DNA of 64,000 bases from Flavobacterium sp. NKUCC04_CG (GTDB lineage Bacteria > Bacteroidota > Bacteroidia > Flavobacteriales > Flavobacteriaceae): assembly GCF_019345525.1 (NCBI RefSeq), contig NZ_JAHKRA010000003.1:1-64000 (forward strand), read 5' to 3'. Below are positions 7,691 through 16,094 of this stretch, in pieces. The translations under genes and the position numbers were made by a program. Numbering within the stretch: the stretch's first letter is position 1; each line of letters starts with the position of its first letter. Under the pieces are notes generated by a model. It was not told the DNA's origin. It did no database searches and was given only the letters and a program-made list of their open reading frames with translations.

Positions 7691-10600
7691 ATGAAAAAAA
7701 CACTTCTAATATTCACCCTTCTCTTATTCTCCATGAGTTATGCTCAAGAGAAAAGAACCATTACCGGCTTCGTGCAAGATGCTGCCGACAAACTTAGTTT
7801 GCCGGGTGCTTCTGTTGTCGTAGAAACACAATCGGTTTCCAATTCAACCGATCAAAAAGGAGTCATTCAAAGTACTAGTATTGGTACGGTTACCGATATT
7901 GACGGTAATTTTAGTTTGGAAATTCCCAAAAGCGTTAAAGCAATCCGTATCAGTTATATGGGATATGACTCTAGGCTAATTAACTTAACACCGAAATCCC
8001 ACTATATTGTAGGACTTTCTACCGATAGCAACATGATGACAGAAGTAGTCGTAACGGGCTACCAAACCATTGAAAAAAGAAAACTTACCTCGGCCGTTGG
8101 TCAAGTTAGTATGGAAGACATCAAGCAAGTTGGTGTTGCCAGTGTCGATCAATTATTATCGGGTCAAATTGCCGGAGTTGCTGTATCTACCCCTACTGGA
8201 GCACCAGGAGCACCCGCAAAGATTAGAATTCGTGGAACGGCTTCTTTATCAGGTCCACAAGACCCTCTTTGGGTTGTTGATGGTATGCCTTTAGAAGGTA
8301 ACGACATTCCCAATTTTAACGACAAAGAAAATCTCGATCAATTGCAAAACTTCTCTATCGCAGGATTAAATCCAGACGATATTTTAGATATTACCATCTT
8401 AAAAGATGCTGCCGCAACGGCTATTTACGGAGCTAGAGCCGCAAATGGGGTTATTTCGATTACAACTAAAAGAGGTAAAAAAGGTGATATGAAAGTCAAT
8501 TTCACCGCAAACACCTTTATCACTCAGAAACCGGATTTCTCCAAATTAAATTTGATGAATGCCAATGAAAAAGTAGATTTTGAATTGATGTTAGCAGGTC
8601 GTTCCGACTTAAACTATAGAACTGATAAAGGAGAAATCTCTAGAATATTAAATGCTAGTGGCGAATTGGAACTATTTAGACAAAATGGTTTTGGATCATT
8701 AAGTCCTACAACACAACAAAACATCAATAACCTTAGAAGAAATCAAACCGATTGGGGAGATGCAATATATCAAACTGCCATTAATAAACAATACGGTTTG
8801 AGTTTATCTGGTGGTGGTGATCGTTCCGATTACTACTTTTCTTTAGGTTACTACGACGAAGAAGGAGCAACTATAGGAACGGGTTTTGAAAGGTATAACT
8901 TAACCTTAAAAAACAATTTTCAGGTTAGCGATAAATTAAAAGTAGGTGTTGGATTATTTGGGACACAGGTCAATAAAAAATCTTATGTATCCGATACTGA
9001 TGCAGCAATAAACCCTTCTAATTACTCTAGAAATGTCAACCCCTATCTAACGCCTTACAACGCCGATGGTAGTTTTAATTACGACAAAGATATCGATGGA
9101 TATAGCGATCGTTATATTCCTTTCAATCTATTTGAAGAAAGAGAAAACACTTCATACGATTTAAAAAACAACGCTTTGAAAGCTATCATCGACGTTAATT
9201 ACGACATTACAGACGATTTAAAATTCACCTCGCAATTGGGGCTACAGCTCGACAATAACGATACGGAAAAATACACCGGAAAAGAGAGCTATTTCACTAG
9301 AAAAGAACGCGAAAAAACCCGTCGTTATAAAGACGGTGGTTACTATTATTTCTTACCTGAAGGAGGTATAATCCAGAACTGGAAACAAGATTTTTTTCAA
9401 TATAATTGGAAAACGCAACTTACCTACAACACCATCATCAAAGATTTACATGAAATTGATGTTATGGCGGGTACCGAGATTAGAAAAACGGATAGCAAAT
9501 TACTCATGACCAAAGGTTTTGGATACGACCCAAAGACCTTGACTACGAAGCCGATTATGTTTCCAAATGAAGAAATCTCTAGAGAAAAAGAATACGAAAG
9601 CTATAAAAAGACGCACTTAGAGAACTCATTTGCTTCATTTTTTGCCACAGCAGCCTATACGTATGACCGTAAATACACTTTCTTTGGTAGTGTACGTTAC
9701 GACGGTTCCAACCTATTTGGCGTTGATCCTAAGTATAAATATTTACCGTTGTGGTCTGCATCGGCTTCTTGGTTGGTTTCCAACGAAAAGTTTATGGAAG
9801 ACTTGACTTTTGTATCTAACTTACGCCTAAGAGCTTCTTACGGCTTACAAGGAAACATCGATAAAAACACCTCCCCTTTTGTAGTTGGAGAATACAAACA
9901 AGTTTCGATATTACCAGGACATTCTGAAACAAATATTCAAGTATTAAATCCGCCAAACAACAAATTAAGGTGGGAGAAAACGACCAACAGCAATTTTGGT
10001 TTTGATTTAGGAATGTTCCAAAACAGAGTAAGTGTTGCTGTGGATGTTTATGATAGAAACAGTACCGATTTGATTGGGCTACGCGAATTGCCATTGGAAA
10101 ATGGTTTTGAATTTACCAATATGAACTGGGCACAAATATCTAATAAAGGATATGAAATTTCAATTTCAACTAGAAATATTGACCGCCCTAATTTCAAATG
10201 GAGTACCAACTTTAACTTTGCGCATAACAAAAGTAAAATTGATCGTGTAGAAACGAGAAATTCTAGCTTCCTTCCATCAGGCCAAGGAAATGCTATTAAT
10301 GCCGTTTATGGGTTAAAAACCGCAGGATTAGATGAGCATGGAAATATCTTATTTTGGAAAGATGGTGAAAAAGTTGGTGCTAAAGACTTTTTTCAATTAT
10401 ACGATGCATTTGAAGAAATTATGCCTGGTGAATTCTCCAAATCGAATTTGACCAATGAAGAGTTTAGAAATCTATTTACGGTTATCGGTGATAAAGATCC
10501 CAAATTCACAGGAGGAATTATCAATAATTTTGTGATTAACAATTTCGATATTAATATTTCTGCTGCCTTTAATATTAAGCAAACAGTAGTTAGAAATCCA

Positions 10601-11026
10601 CCTTACAACAGTGCTTTAATTGACCGTGGTCAAAACTATACTACAGACGTATTAAATGCTTGGTCACCTAGTAACCCACAAGGTAATTTGCCGGCTATAA
10701 GTAGTCCAACTTCTGGTAATGAAGACGATTGGATGGCTCATCAATGGTTTGCAATTTCCGATGTATCTAATAGCTACAAGTATTTAGACATTTGGGCAAA
10801 AGAAATGAGCTATATCAGAATTAGTAGTATTCGATTGGGCTATACTTTTCCAAAAGCCTTAACCGATGCTCTAAAAATTCAAAATGCAAGAATAAGCTTG
10901 GAAGGTAGAAACCTATTGGTTTTTGGAACGGATTATTCTGGATATTTTGATCCAGAAACTTACGGTAGCATTTATGCACAACCGATTTCTAAATCATTTA
11001 CAATAGGCCTAAACTTCACATTTTAA
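7691..11026 (+). CDS. SusC/RagA-type TonB-dependent outer-membrane transporter
   Basis: Outer-membrane TonB-dependent channel of 1111 residues that forms a lidded importer with the SusD lipoprotein encoded next. It has a signal peptide (ending SYAQ), a carboxypeptidase-regulatory-like domain at about 21-105, a TonB box region with EVVVTGYQ and a plug domain at about 115-240 (RIRGTASLSG, WVVDGMPLEG, LKDAAATAIYGARAANGVI). A 22-strand type barrel follows, ending in aromatic Phe. The N-terminal domain contains an extra loop of about 20 residues (44-66) rarely this long in relatives. With a metalloprotease upstream and no carbohydrate enzyme nearby, the cargo is more likely peptide than glycan, as in RagAB. 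No STN domain is present, so an ECF/anti-sigma link is not expected. Confidence 0.95.
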   Translation: MKKTLLIFTLLLFSMSYAQEKRTITGFVQDAADKLSLPGASVVVETQSVSNSTDQKGVIQSTSIGTVTDIDGNFSLEIPKSVKAIRISYMGYDSRLINLTPKSHYIVGLSTDSNMMTEVVVTGYQTIEKRKLTSAVGQVSMEDIKQVGVASVDQLLSGQIAGVAVSTPTGAPGAPAKIRIRGTASLSGPQDPLWVVDGMPLEGNDIPNFNDKENLDQLQNFSIAGLNPDDILDITILKDAAATAIYGARAANGVISITTKRGKKGDMKVNFTANTFITQKPDFSKLNLMNANEKVDFELMLAGRSDLNYRTDKGEISRILNASGELELFRQNGFGSLSPTTQQNINNLRRNQTDWGDAIYQTAINKQYGLSLSGGGDRSDYYFSLGYYDEEGATIGTGFERYNLTLKNNFQVSDKLKVGVGLFGTQVNKKSYVSDTDAAINPSNYSRNVNPYLTPYNADGSFNYDKDIDGYSDRYIPFNLFEERENTSYDLKNNALKAIIDVNYDITDDLKFTSQLGLQLDNNDTEKYTGKESYFTRKEREKTRRYKDGGYYYFLPEGGIIQNWKQDFFQYNWKTQLTYNTIIKDLHEIDVMAGTEIRKTDSKLLMTKGFGYDPKTLTTKPIMFPNEEISREKEYESYKKTHLENSFASFFATAAYTYDRKYTFFGSVRYDGSNLFGVDPKYKYLPLWSASASWLVSNEKFMEDLTFVSNLRLRASYGLQGNIDKNTSPFVVGEYKQVSILPGHSETNIQVLNPPNNKLRWEKTTNSNFGFDLGMFQNRVSVAVDVYDRNSTDLIGLRELPLENGFEFTNMNWAQISNKGYEISISTRNIDRPNFKWSTNFNFAHNKSKIDRVETRNSSFLPSGQGNAINAVYGLKTAGLDEHGNILFWKDGEKVGAKDFFQLYDAFEEIMPGEFSKSNLTNEEFRNLFTVIGDKDPKFTGGIINNFVINNFDINISAAFNIKQTVVRNPPYNSALIDRGQNYTTDVLNAWSPSNPQGNLPAISSPTSGNEDDWMAHQWFAISDVSNSYKYLDIWAKEMSYIRISSIRLGYTFPKALTDALKIQNARISLEGRNLLVFGTDYSGYFDPETYGSIYAQPISKSFTIGLNFTF

Positions 11027-11044
11027 TCAACAAGAACCACTACC

Positions 11045-12364
11045 ATGAAAAAAATATTCATATTCATTAGTTGTCTAACTCTCAGCCTTGGTGCTGCGAG
11101 TTGTGACCGTTTTTTAGACATAGAGCCAGAGGGAATGGTAATTCCTAAAACTCCAGAAGACTTTAGAGGGTTGATGACTTCCGCTTATTCTACGTATCCC
11201 AGACACAAAGCCTTGACAGCCTTGCGTACAGATGAGTTAAACCTCGATGTGGAAGCTTATGATTTTAAAACGTACAGAGAGATTTTTATGTGGCAAGATT
11301 TGTCTCTGGACAACAATACCACAGCTTTCCCTTGGCAACAATTTTACACTTCTATTTTTTATGTAAATCACGTAATTAATGAAGGTGCTAAGATACTTCC
11401 GAGCTCAACGGAAAAGGACCAAATGTTAGGCGAAGCATATGCCTTGAGAGCGTATGCCTTTTTTGATTTAGTCAACTTATACGCTAAACCTTATAATATT
11501 ACAACCTCTCAAACAGACAAAGCCATTCCCTTAGCTCTAGAATTAGACCTGGAACTGGTATTACAACCCGAAACTACGCAAAAGGTTTATGATCAAATAC
11601 ACAACGACCTCGATAAGGCAAAAGGTTTATTACAACTAAACAGTCAAGAAAAAGGTTTAAACTACCGTTTTTCAAAAGCGGCTTTATATGCCTTTGAAGC
11701 ACGAGTTTATTTATATGAAGAAAAATGGGATCAAGCCCTTCAAAGTACGGAACAAGCTTTGGTTTATAAAAGCGCCTTACAAGATTTGAATACTGTCAAC
11801 ACACTTCCCAATTTATTTACTTCTACCGAATCTATCTTAGCCTTAGAAGACACCTATTACAGCCAAGTAAAAAACGCCACTTTTGCTTCTGTAGAATTAC
11901 TCGCTGCCTTTGACGTCGAAAACGACTTAAGGTACCCGCTGTACTTCGAGAAGTCCGATGATAAAATGATGGTAATTAAAGCGGGACAACAAGAGCTAAA
12001 AGTAAGTTTACGAACTGCTGAACTCTATTTTATCAAAGCCGAAGCTTCGGTAAAACTAAACCGTATGGAAGAAGCAAAAAACAGTATAAAACTGCTGATT
12101 AAAAACCGATATAAAACCATAGTTGTTGCAGAACTAGGTGATCAAATCGATGCGATGAGCCCAGAAGCACTTTTAGCATTTATAGAAAAGGAGCGCTTTA
12201 AAGAATTTGCTTTAGAAGGACAACGTTGGTTTGATTTAAGAAGAATGAATCAAAAACGAATAGTACATAAAGTAGAAGGCAAAGAATACATTTTATTGGA
12301 TAAGGATCCTAGATATACCTTACCTTATCCGAGAAATGCTCGACTCAACAACCCCAATTTATAA
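11045..12364 (+). CDS. SusD/RagB-type substrate-binding lipoprotein
   Basis: Surface lipoprotein partner of the SusC channel, 439 residues. The signal peptide ends in a lipobox (GAASC, Cys20). The SusD-like N-terminal helical region contains EAYALRAYAFFDLVNLYA, and the C-terminal RagB/SusD region contains RTAELYFIKAEA and ERFKEFALEGQRWFDLRRM. Both are standard landmarks. It is shorter than many SusD proteins, which often exceed 500 residues. The gene follows SusC by 18 bp and ends at a strong terminator, closing the rightward unit that begins with the protease. It should cap the channel and select cargo on the cell surface; peptide cargo is inferred from context. Confidence 0.93.
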   Translation: MKKIFIFISCLTLSLGAASCDRFLDIEPEGMVIPKTPEDFRGLMTSAYSTYPRHKALTALRTDELNLDVEAYDFKTYREIFMWQDLSLDNNTTAFPWQQFYTSIFYVNHVINEGAKILPSSTEKDQMLGEAYALRAYAFFDLVNLYAKPYNITTSQTDKAIPLALELDLELVLQPETTQKVYDQIHNDLDKAKGLLQLNSQEKGLNYRFSKAALYAFEARVYLYEEKWDQALQSTEQALVYKSALQDLNTVNTLPNLFTSTESILALEDTYYSQVKNATFASVELLAAFDVENDLRYPLYFEKSDDKMMVIKAGQQELKVSLRTAELYFIKAEASVKLNRMEEAKNSIKLLIKNRYKTIVVAELGDQIDAMSPEALLAFIEKERFKEFALEGQRWFDLRRMNQKRIVHKVEGKEYILLDKDPRYTLPYPRNARLNNPNL

Positions 12365-12374
12365 GTAGCCCCCC

Positions 12375-12413
12375 GAACCGTTTAAGATTTATTCTTAGAC
12401 GGTTCTTTTTTTT
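12375..12413 (+). terminator. Terminator of the protease-SusCD unit
   Basis: GAACCGTTTAAGA pairs with TCTTAGACGGTTC around a 5-nt loop, followed by nine T residues. It directly follows the SusD stop and separates it from the LytTR gene, which therefore needs its own promoter (TACTTTTA at 12415-12422 is one mismatch from the -7 consensus). Confidence 0.85.
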
Positions 12414-12429
12414 GTACTTTTACATAAAA

Positions 12430-13194
12430 ATGAAAGTTGCTATTGTAGAAGATGAACTTTTGGCGGCTACTTATCTAAAATCACTTTTAGAAAAGCAGTC
12501 TTTTATTTCCATTAAGGAAATCGTCGTTTTACGATCCGTACAACAATCCTTGAATTTTTTTAAAGATCAAAGCGTCGATTTAATCTTTATGGATATTCAT
12601 TTAGGAGATGGTAAGAGTTTTGAAATCTTTGAGCAATTGACCATTACTGCTCCCATAATTTTTATAACGGCCTACGACACCTATGCCTTAAAGGTATTCA
12701 AACAATTTACTATAGATTATATATTAAAACCGTTTGAGGAAGCCGCCTTGCACCAAGCCTTACGGAAATTCACTTCTTTAGCTCTAAAATTAGAAAACAC
12801 CCATACCTTAGACTCTATAGTCGCCATAAATAACGCTAGTGAAACCGGCATTAAGAATCGGTTTCTGGTTACCCATGGATATAAATTAAAATCGATTATC
12901 AGCAGCGACATAGCCTATTTTGAAGGTTCGGGAAAACACCTCTTTCTATATACCCGCGATGGGAATAGCTATATTTACAACGACACTATTAAAGACATTA
13001 TAGCAAAACTCGATGAAACCAAATTTTTTAAGGTTAATCGCAAGTTTATTGTGCACATTGACTCCATAGGAGAAATCATCAAACACAGCAGTCAGCGAAT
13101 AGAACTTATATTAACGCCAACTCCGGTATCCAATTCACCTATTTTGGTAAGTAAAAGTCAAATTAACGAATTAAAAATCTGGTTAAATCAGTAA
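12430..13194 (+). CDS. LytTR-family response regulator
   Basis: Two-component regulator of 254 residues. The receiver domain (about 1-120) has the acidic pair Glu7/Asp8, predicted phospho-acceptor Asp55 (LIFMD), FITAYDTYA and the Lys of ILKPF. The LytTR DNA-binding domain (about 145-250) has the typical DIAYFEGSGKH and FFKVNRKFIVHID segments. I start at the ATG at 12430 (MKVAIVEDE). An upstream in-frame start at 12412 lies in the T-run of the preceding terminator. It is the natural partner of the LytS-type kinase at 3438. The 21-bp direct repeat upstream of the protease gene is its candidate target. A possible -7 box sits only 8 bp before the start, so the mRNA may be nearly leaderless. Confidence 0.92.
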   Translation: MKVAIVEDELLAATYLKSLLEKQSFISIKEIVVLRSVQQSLNFFKDQSVDLIFMDIHLGDGKSFEIFEQLTITAPIIFITAYDTYALKVFKQFTIDYILKPFEEAALHQALRKFTSLALKLENTHTLDSIVAINNASETGIKNRFLVTHGYKLKSIISSDIAYFEGSGKHLFLYTRDGNSYIYNDTIKDIIAKLDETKFFKVNRKFIVHIDSIGEIIKHSSQRIELILTPTPVSNSPILVSKSQINELKIWLNQ

Positions 13195-13270
13195 GTTGAC
13201 AGTAGTTTAAAAGCTCTATTTTTAAAATGTTAGTTTTGTCTTAAATCAAATTATAAGTCATTATATTTAT

Positions 13271-13278
13271 TATATTTG
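13271..13278 (+). promoter_or_regulatory. -7 box for the 77-residue protein gene
   Basis: TATATTTG, an exact TAnnTTTG match, 30 bp before the ATG at 13309. It shows that the in-frame TTG at 13276 belongs to the promoter rather than being a start codon. No -33 TTG lies at the usual distance. Confidence 0.55.
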
Positions 13279-13308
13279 AAAAAAGAATATAACCAAAATT
13301 GCCAAATT

Positions 13309-13542
13309 ATGAAATACGTGGATAGAATAGCCGCCTTTATTGAAAGAATGCTTGATCTTTTTGATCTGGTTAAAGGCTATATAGAAGATGCGCTAAGCTT
13401 TTTTGAAAAACTCAAAGAGTTGGTACTCGAATTGTTAGAATATATCAAAGTTCAATTTGACCAGCTGACCAACGATGAAAACGAAGAATTGCGTGACGAA
13501 GAAATAGAACAGCTTTTAGAACAGGAACACTTTTTTATCTAA
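13309..13542 (+). CDS. Small acidic, helix-rich protein of unknown function
   Basis: I do not recognise this 77-residue protein. It is rich in Leu, Ile, Phe, Glu and Lys with a hydrophobic residue every three to four positions (for example ERMLDLFDLVKGYIEDALSF). This predicts two or three amphipathic helices or a short coiled coil, followed by a strongly acidic tail (NDENEELRDEEIEQLLEQE). There is no signal peptide, no transmembrane segment and no cysteine. It has its own promoter box 30 bp upstream and a good terminator just after, so it is an independent transcript downstream of the LytTR regulator gene. It could be a small cytoplasmic or membrane-surface adaptor. The start was set at the first ATG after the promoter. 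Confidence 0.7.
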   Translation: MKYVDRIAAFIERMLDLFDLVKGYIEDALSFFEKLKELVLELLEYIKVQFDQLTNDENEELRDEEIEQLLEQEHFFI

Positions 13543-13552
13543 ACCTATATAT

Positions 13553-13586
13553 AAAATGCCTTTACTACAAAGGCATTTTCTTTTTT
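13553..13586. terminator. Bidirectional terminator
   Basis: AAAATGCCTTT pairs with AAAGGCATTTT around a 5-nt loop, with T-runs on both sides. It serves the small rightward gene and the leftward YkgJ-type gene, whose last codons it overlaps. Confidence 0.8.
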
Positions 13587-14059
13587 AGTTCTTCGACCAC
13601 CTTATAAGCTGCGGGACAAATCGCAACATTTTGCAAAGTGAGGTTTGCTATTTGCTGGAATTTCTTTCGATCGGTATGTGGAAATTCTCTACAAGCCTTC
13701 GGTCTCACTTCATAAATCATACAATAGTTTTCGTGATCTAAAAACGTACAAGGCACGGTTTGCAACACATAATCCTGATCCTCGTCTATGCGCAAATACT
13801 GATTGATAAAAACTTGAGGTTTGAGTTTTAAATGTTTTGAAATACGTTCAATATCTGCCGACGTAAATAGCGGTCCGGTTGTTTTACAACAATTTCCACA
13901 AGACAAACAATCCGTTTTTTTAAAAACAGCGGTATGAATCTCTTCCATTTGATAATCTAAATTCTTAGGAGTCTTCTTTTTTAGCTTATCAAAATACTTT
14001 TTATTCTCTATATGTTTATCTTTGGCAAGCTTAGGAAGCTCTTTTAAAAATTGTTCCAT
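13565..14059 (-). CDS. YkgJ-family cysteine-cluster protein
   Basis: Cytoplasmic protein of 164 residues from the YkgJ/CxxCxxCC (PF03692) family, thought to bind zinc or an iron-sulfur cluster. The cluster region CLSCGNCCKTTGP lies near residue 55. Further conserved cysteines are in CTFLDHENYCMIYEVRPKAC and near the C-terminus (ICPAAY). The biochemical role of the family is not established. It has a consensus promoter upstream and shares its terminator with the convergent small gene, so it is a single-gene unit. Length and motif order are normal for Flavobacteriia. Confidence 0.85.
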   Translation of the reverse strand: MEQFLKELPKLAKDKHIENKKYFDKLKKKTPKNLDYQMEEIHTAVFKKTDCLSCGNCCKTTGPLFTSADIERISKHLKLKPQVFINQYLRIDEDQDYVLQTVPCTFLDHENYCMIYEVRPKACREFPHTDRKKFQQIANLTLQNVAICPAAYKVVEELKKKMPL

Positions 14060-14076
14060 TTACTGTAATTAGGGTA

Positions 14077-14105
14077 CAAATTTACACATTCTTAAAAGCA
14101 ACAAA
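14077..14105 (-). promoter_or_regulatory. Promoter of the YkgJ-type gene
   Basis: Minus-strand -33 box TTTG (14102-14105), 17-bp spacer and -7 box TAAATTTG (14077-14084). Both boxes match the Bacteroidota consensus with an allowed spacing. It lies 18 bp before the start codon. Confidence 0.7.
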
Positions 14106-14125
14106 CACTTTTATATTTAAAATAG

Positions 14126-14830
14126 ATGAAAGATTTATTTGGACAAGCCATTTTGGATTATCAAGTTAACAATAGCCCGGAAAACCTCTTTACTGAAACC
14201 GATATCACCGAAACTGATGAAATGGAAGTGAGCTATCTGTTTAGAACTTATCAAGACATGCCTAAATTGGAACAGAAGGCCCTAGACATGAGTTCTGGTA
14301 AAGTTCTTGATATTGGTTGTGGCGCCGGAAGTCATAGCTTAGAGTTGCTTAAAAAAGGTTTAGACGTTACCGCTATCGACTGGTCGCCTGCAGCAATTGA
14401 AGCCTGTAAATTAAGGGGAATCACTAAAGCGGTCTGTATCGACCTATTGGATTATAAAGAAGGGCCCTTCGACACCTTATTACTACTTATGAATGGAACG
14501 GGTATTTTTGGAAAATTGAACCGTATAACTACCTATCTTTCCAAACTAAAATCACTTCTCGCCCCAGGAGGACAAATCCTTATAGACAGCAGCGATTTAA
14601 TCTATATGTTTGACGAAGATGAAGATGGAGGTAAATGGATTCCTCAAAACAAAGATTATTACGGCGAACTGGAATTTACGGTGACCTACAAAGGACAGAC
14701 AGAAGATGTATTTGACTGGCTCTACCTTGATTATAATACACTTCAAAATGCAGCACATGCCAACGGTTTACAATGCGAATTAATTCACGAAGGCAAGCAT
14801 TATGATTATTTGGCCAAATTATATATATAG
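14126..14830 (+). CDS. Class I SAM-dependent methyltransferase
   Basis: Cytoplasmic methyltransferase of 234 residues with a Rossmann fold. Motif I is VLDIGCGAG at residues 60-68, followed by the acidic end of strand 2 (VTAIDWSPAA) that binds the SAM ribose, and a post-I region with LLLLMNGTGIFG. The C-terminal half lacks recognisable family-specific features, so the methyl acceptor cannot be assigned; small metabolites, proteins and RNA are all possible. The gene stands alone between a divergent YkgJ-type gene and a strong bidirectional terminator. Only a near-consensus -7 box (TATATTTA) is seen upstream. Confidence 0.85.
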   Translation: MKDLFGQAILDYQVNNSPENLFTETDITETDEMEVSYLFRTYQDMPKLEQKALDMSSGKVLDIGCGAGSHSLELLKKGLDVTAIDWSPAAIEACKLRGITKAVCIDLLDYKEGPFDTLLLLMNGTGIFGKLNRITTYLSKLKSLLAPGGQILIDSSDLIYMFDEDEDGGKWIPQNKDYYGELEFTVTYKGQTEDVFDWLYLDYNTLQNAAHANGLQCELIHEGKHYDYLAKLYI

Positions 14831-14850
14831 TAATCCATGCCTAAGAAATA

Positions 14851-14882
14851 AAAAAAGAGCTACCAATGGTAGCTCTTTTTTT
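14851..14882. terminator. Bidirectional terminator
   Basis: GAGCTACC pairs with GGTAGCTC around AAT, flanked by an A-run on the left and a T-run on the right. It lies between the convergent methyltransferase and DUF2059 genes. Confidence 0.85.
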
Positions 14883-14900
14883 ATTTCACCTATGGGGTGC

Positions 14901-15305
14901 TTACTCCATATATTTCATCATAATTCCTTGAAGTCCCATACCCCACTCTTGACCAATAGCTTGTCCTTTTTCAAACAATACGTTGGTTTTTGAGCTTAAC
15001 TTTTTTCCAGCTGGAGTTTCATAGAACTTTATAAATTCTTTTACATCTGCGTGAGTAAATTCAGTCATATACATGTCTGCCATTTTATCCATTAATCCAT
15101 TTAAACTCGTTTTCAATTCCTTTTGAAAATCCGCTTTTTTAGCATCAGGGATATTGTCAACAATATCTTTAGTCAATAATTCAAATGTAGACATTTGACC
15201 ACTTAACTCCATAAATTTTTTCATATCTCCTTTAAATGCAGCGTCTTGAGCAAAAGAAAATTGCGCTACACATATAAAGACCACAGAGAATAATAACTTT
15301 TTCAT
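14901..15305 (-). CDS. Exported DUF2059 protein
   Basis: Small exported protein of 134 residues with a clear signal peptide (cleavage near FSFAQ, residue 20) and a DUF2059 domain. The typical segment EFIKFYETPAGKKLSSK is near residues 85-101. The mature part is all-helical and Met/Lys-rich. DUF2059 proteins are common in the periplasm of Gram-negative bacteria, but their role is unknown. The gene lies 40 bp downstream of queE in the same direction and may be co-transcribed, though nothing links the functions. It ends at the bidirectional terminator at 14851-14882. Confidence 0.85.
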   Translation of the reverse strand: MKKLLFSVVFICVAQFSFAQDAAFKGDMKKFMELSGQMSTFELLTKDIVDNIPDAKKADFQKELKTSLNGLMDKMADMYMTEFTHADVKEFIKFYETPAGKKLSSKTNVLFEKGQAIGQEWGMGLQGIMMKYME

Positions 15306-15345
15306 AAAAATCCTTTTATCGATTAAGCTGTAAATTTAACGCAAT

Positions 15346-15978
15346 TTACGGAATATCCAAATATTTATGTGTTTGAAGTGATATTCTCCACTTCGGATTT
15401 TCTTTTACATATTCCACAATCAACGGCATCACTTCTTCGTGTTTACTCCATTCGGGTTGTAAAAACAAAATCGCACGATCATTCGTTAAAGCTGCTTGTT
15501 CTTCTGCAAATATAAAGTCGTGTTTATTATAAATAACAACCTTTAATTCGTGTGCATTTTGATAAACACTTTCTACGGGTAACTTTGTTTTTTTTGGAGA
15601 CAAACAAATCCAATCCCAGGTTCCGGACAATGGATAAGCCCCTGAAGTTTCCATATTAACAATCATGCCTGCTTGTTTTAAAGCCAAAGTCAATGCATCC
15701 ATATTCCAAGTCAAAGGTTCTCCACCAGTTACCACAGCTAATTTAGCCTGTTTAGAAGCACGTGCAACAATCTCTTCAATGGCTGTAGGCGGATGAAGTT
15801 CCGCGTCCCAACTCTCCTTTACATCACACCAATGACATCCTACATCACAACCGCCCACTCTTATAAAATAGGCTGCTGTTCCCGTATGAAACCCTTCCCC
15901 TTGAATGGTATAAAACTCTTCCATCAAAGGCAAAACAGTGCCATTTGCTACTTCTTTTTGTAAATCAACCTTTTGCAT
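15346..15978 (-). CDS. queE: 7-carboxy-7-deazaguanine synthase QueE
   Basis: Radical-SAM enzyme of 210 residues that rearranges 6-carboxytetrahydropterin to 7-carboxy-7-deazaguanine in queuosine synthesis. The SAM cluster motif is CDVGCHWC, with Cys44, Cys48 and Cys51. EEFYTIQGEGFHTG before it and the VTGGEP segment are QueE hallmarks. I start at the ATG at 15978 (MQKVD). A frame extension to 15999 would use a TTG that is the end of the promoter box TATCTTTG. Another queuosine gene, queA, lies at 29758 but in a separate unit. queC, queD and queF are not in the window. Confidence 0.94.
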   Translation of the reverse strand: MQKVDLQKEVANGTVLPLMEEFYTIQGEGFHTGTAAYFIRVGGCDVGCHWCDVKESWDAELHPPTAIEEIVARASKQAKLAVVTGGEPLTWNMDALTLALKQAGMIVNMETSGAYPLSGTWDWICLSPKKTKLPVESVYQNAHELKVVIYNKHDFIFAEEQAALTNDRAILFLQPEWSKHEEVMPLIVEYVKENPKWRISLQTHKYLDIP

Positions 15979-15996
15979 TCCTATAAAATTAATGTG

Positions 15997-16004
15997 CAAA
16001 GATA
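15997..16004 (-). promoter_or_regulatory. -7 box for queE
   Basis: Minus-strand TATCTTTG, an exact TAnnTTTG match, 18 bp upstream of the chosen queE ATG. No -33 TTG lies at the standard distance. It decides the queE start, because the upstream in-frame TTG is part of this box. Confidence 0.55.
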
Positions 16005-16030
16005 GTGCATTCGAATTTGATAGTTTCTTA

Positions 16031-16074
16031 TAAAAAACAAAAAACTTGCTTCATATAAATGAAGCAAGTTTTTA
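16031..16074 (-). terminator. Terminator after the TPR protein gene
   Basis: AAAAACTTGCTTCAT pairs perfectly with ATGAAGCAAGTTTTT around a 4-nt loop. On the minus strand it is followed by a T-rich run. It ends the PstS-like/TPR unit before queE. Confidence 0.85.
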
Positions 16075-16094
16075 TGATTCTATGGTAAGATATT

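Noticed and set aside
5091-12364. Polysaccharide utilisation locus
   Set aside because: No glycoside hydrolase, lyase or sulfatase is present next to SusCD; the only enzyme in the unit is a metalloprotease.
15979-15999. Upstream extension of queE to a TTG
   Set aside because: The TTG is the end of the exact -7 box TATCTTTG; the ATG at 15978 restores the normal N-terminus.
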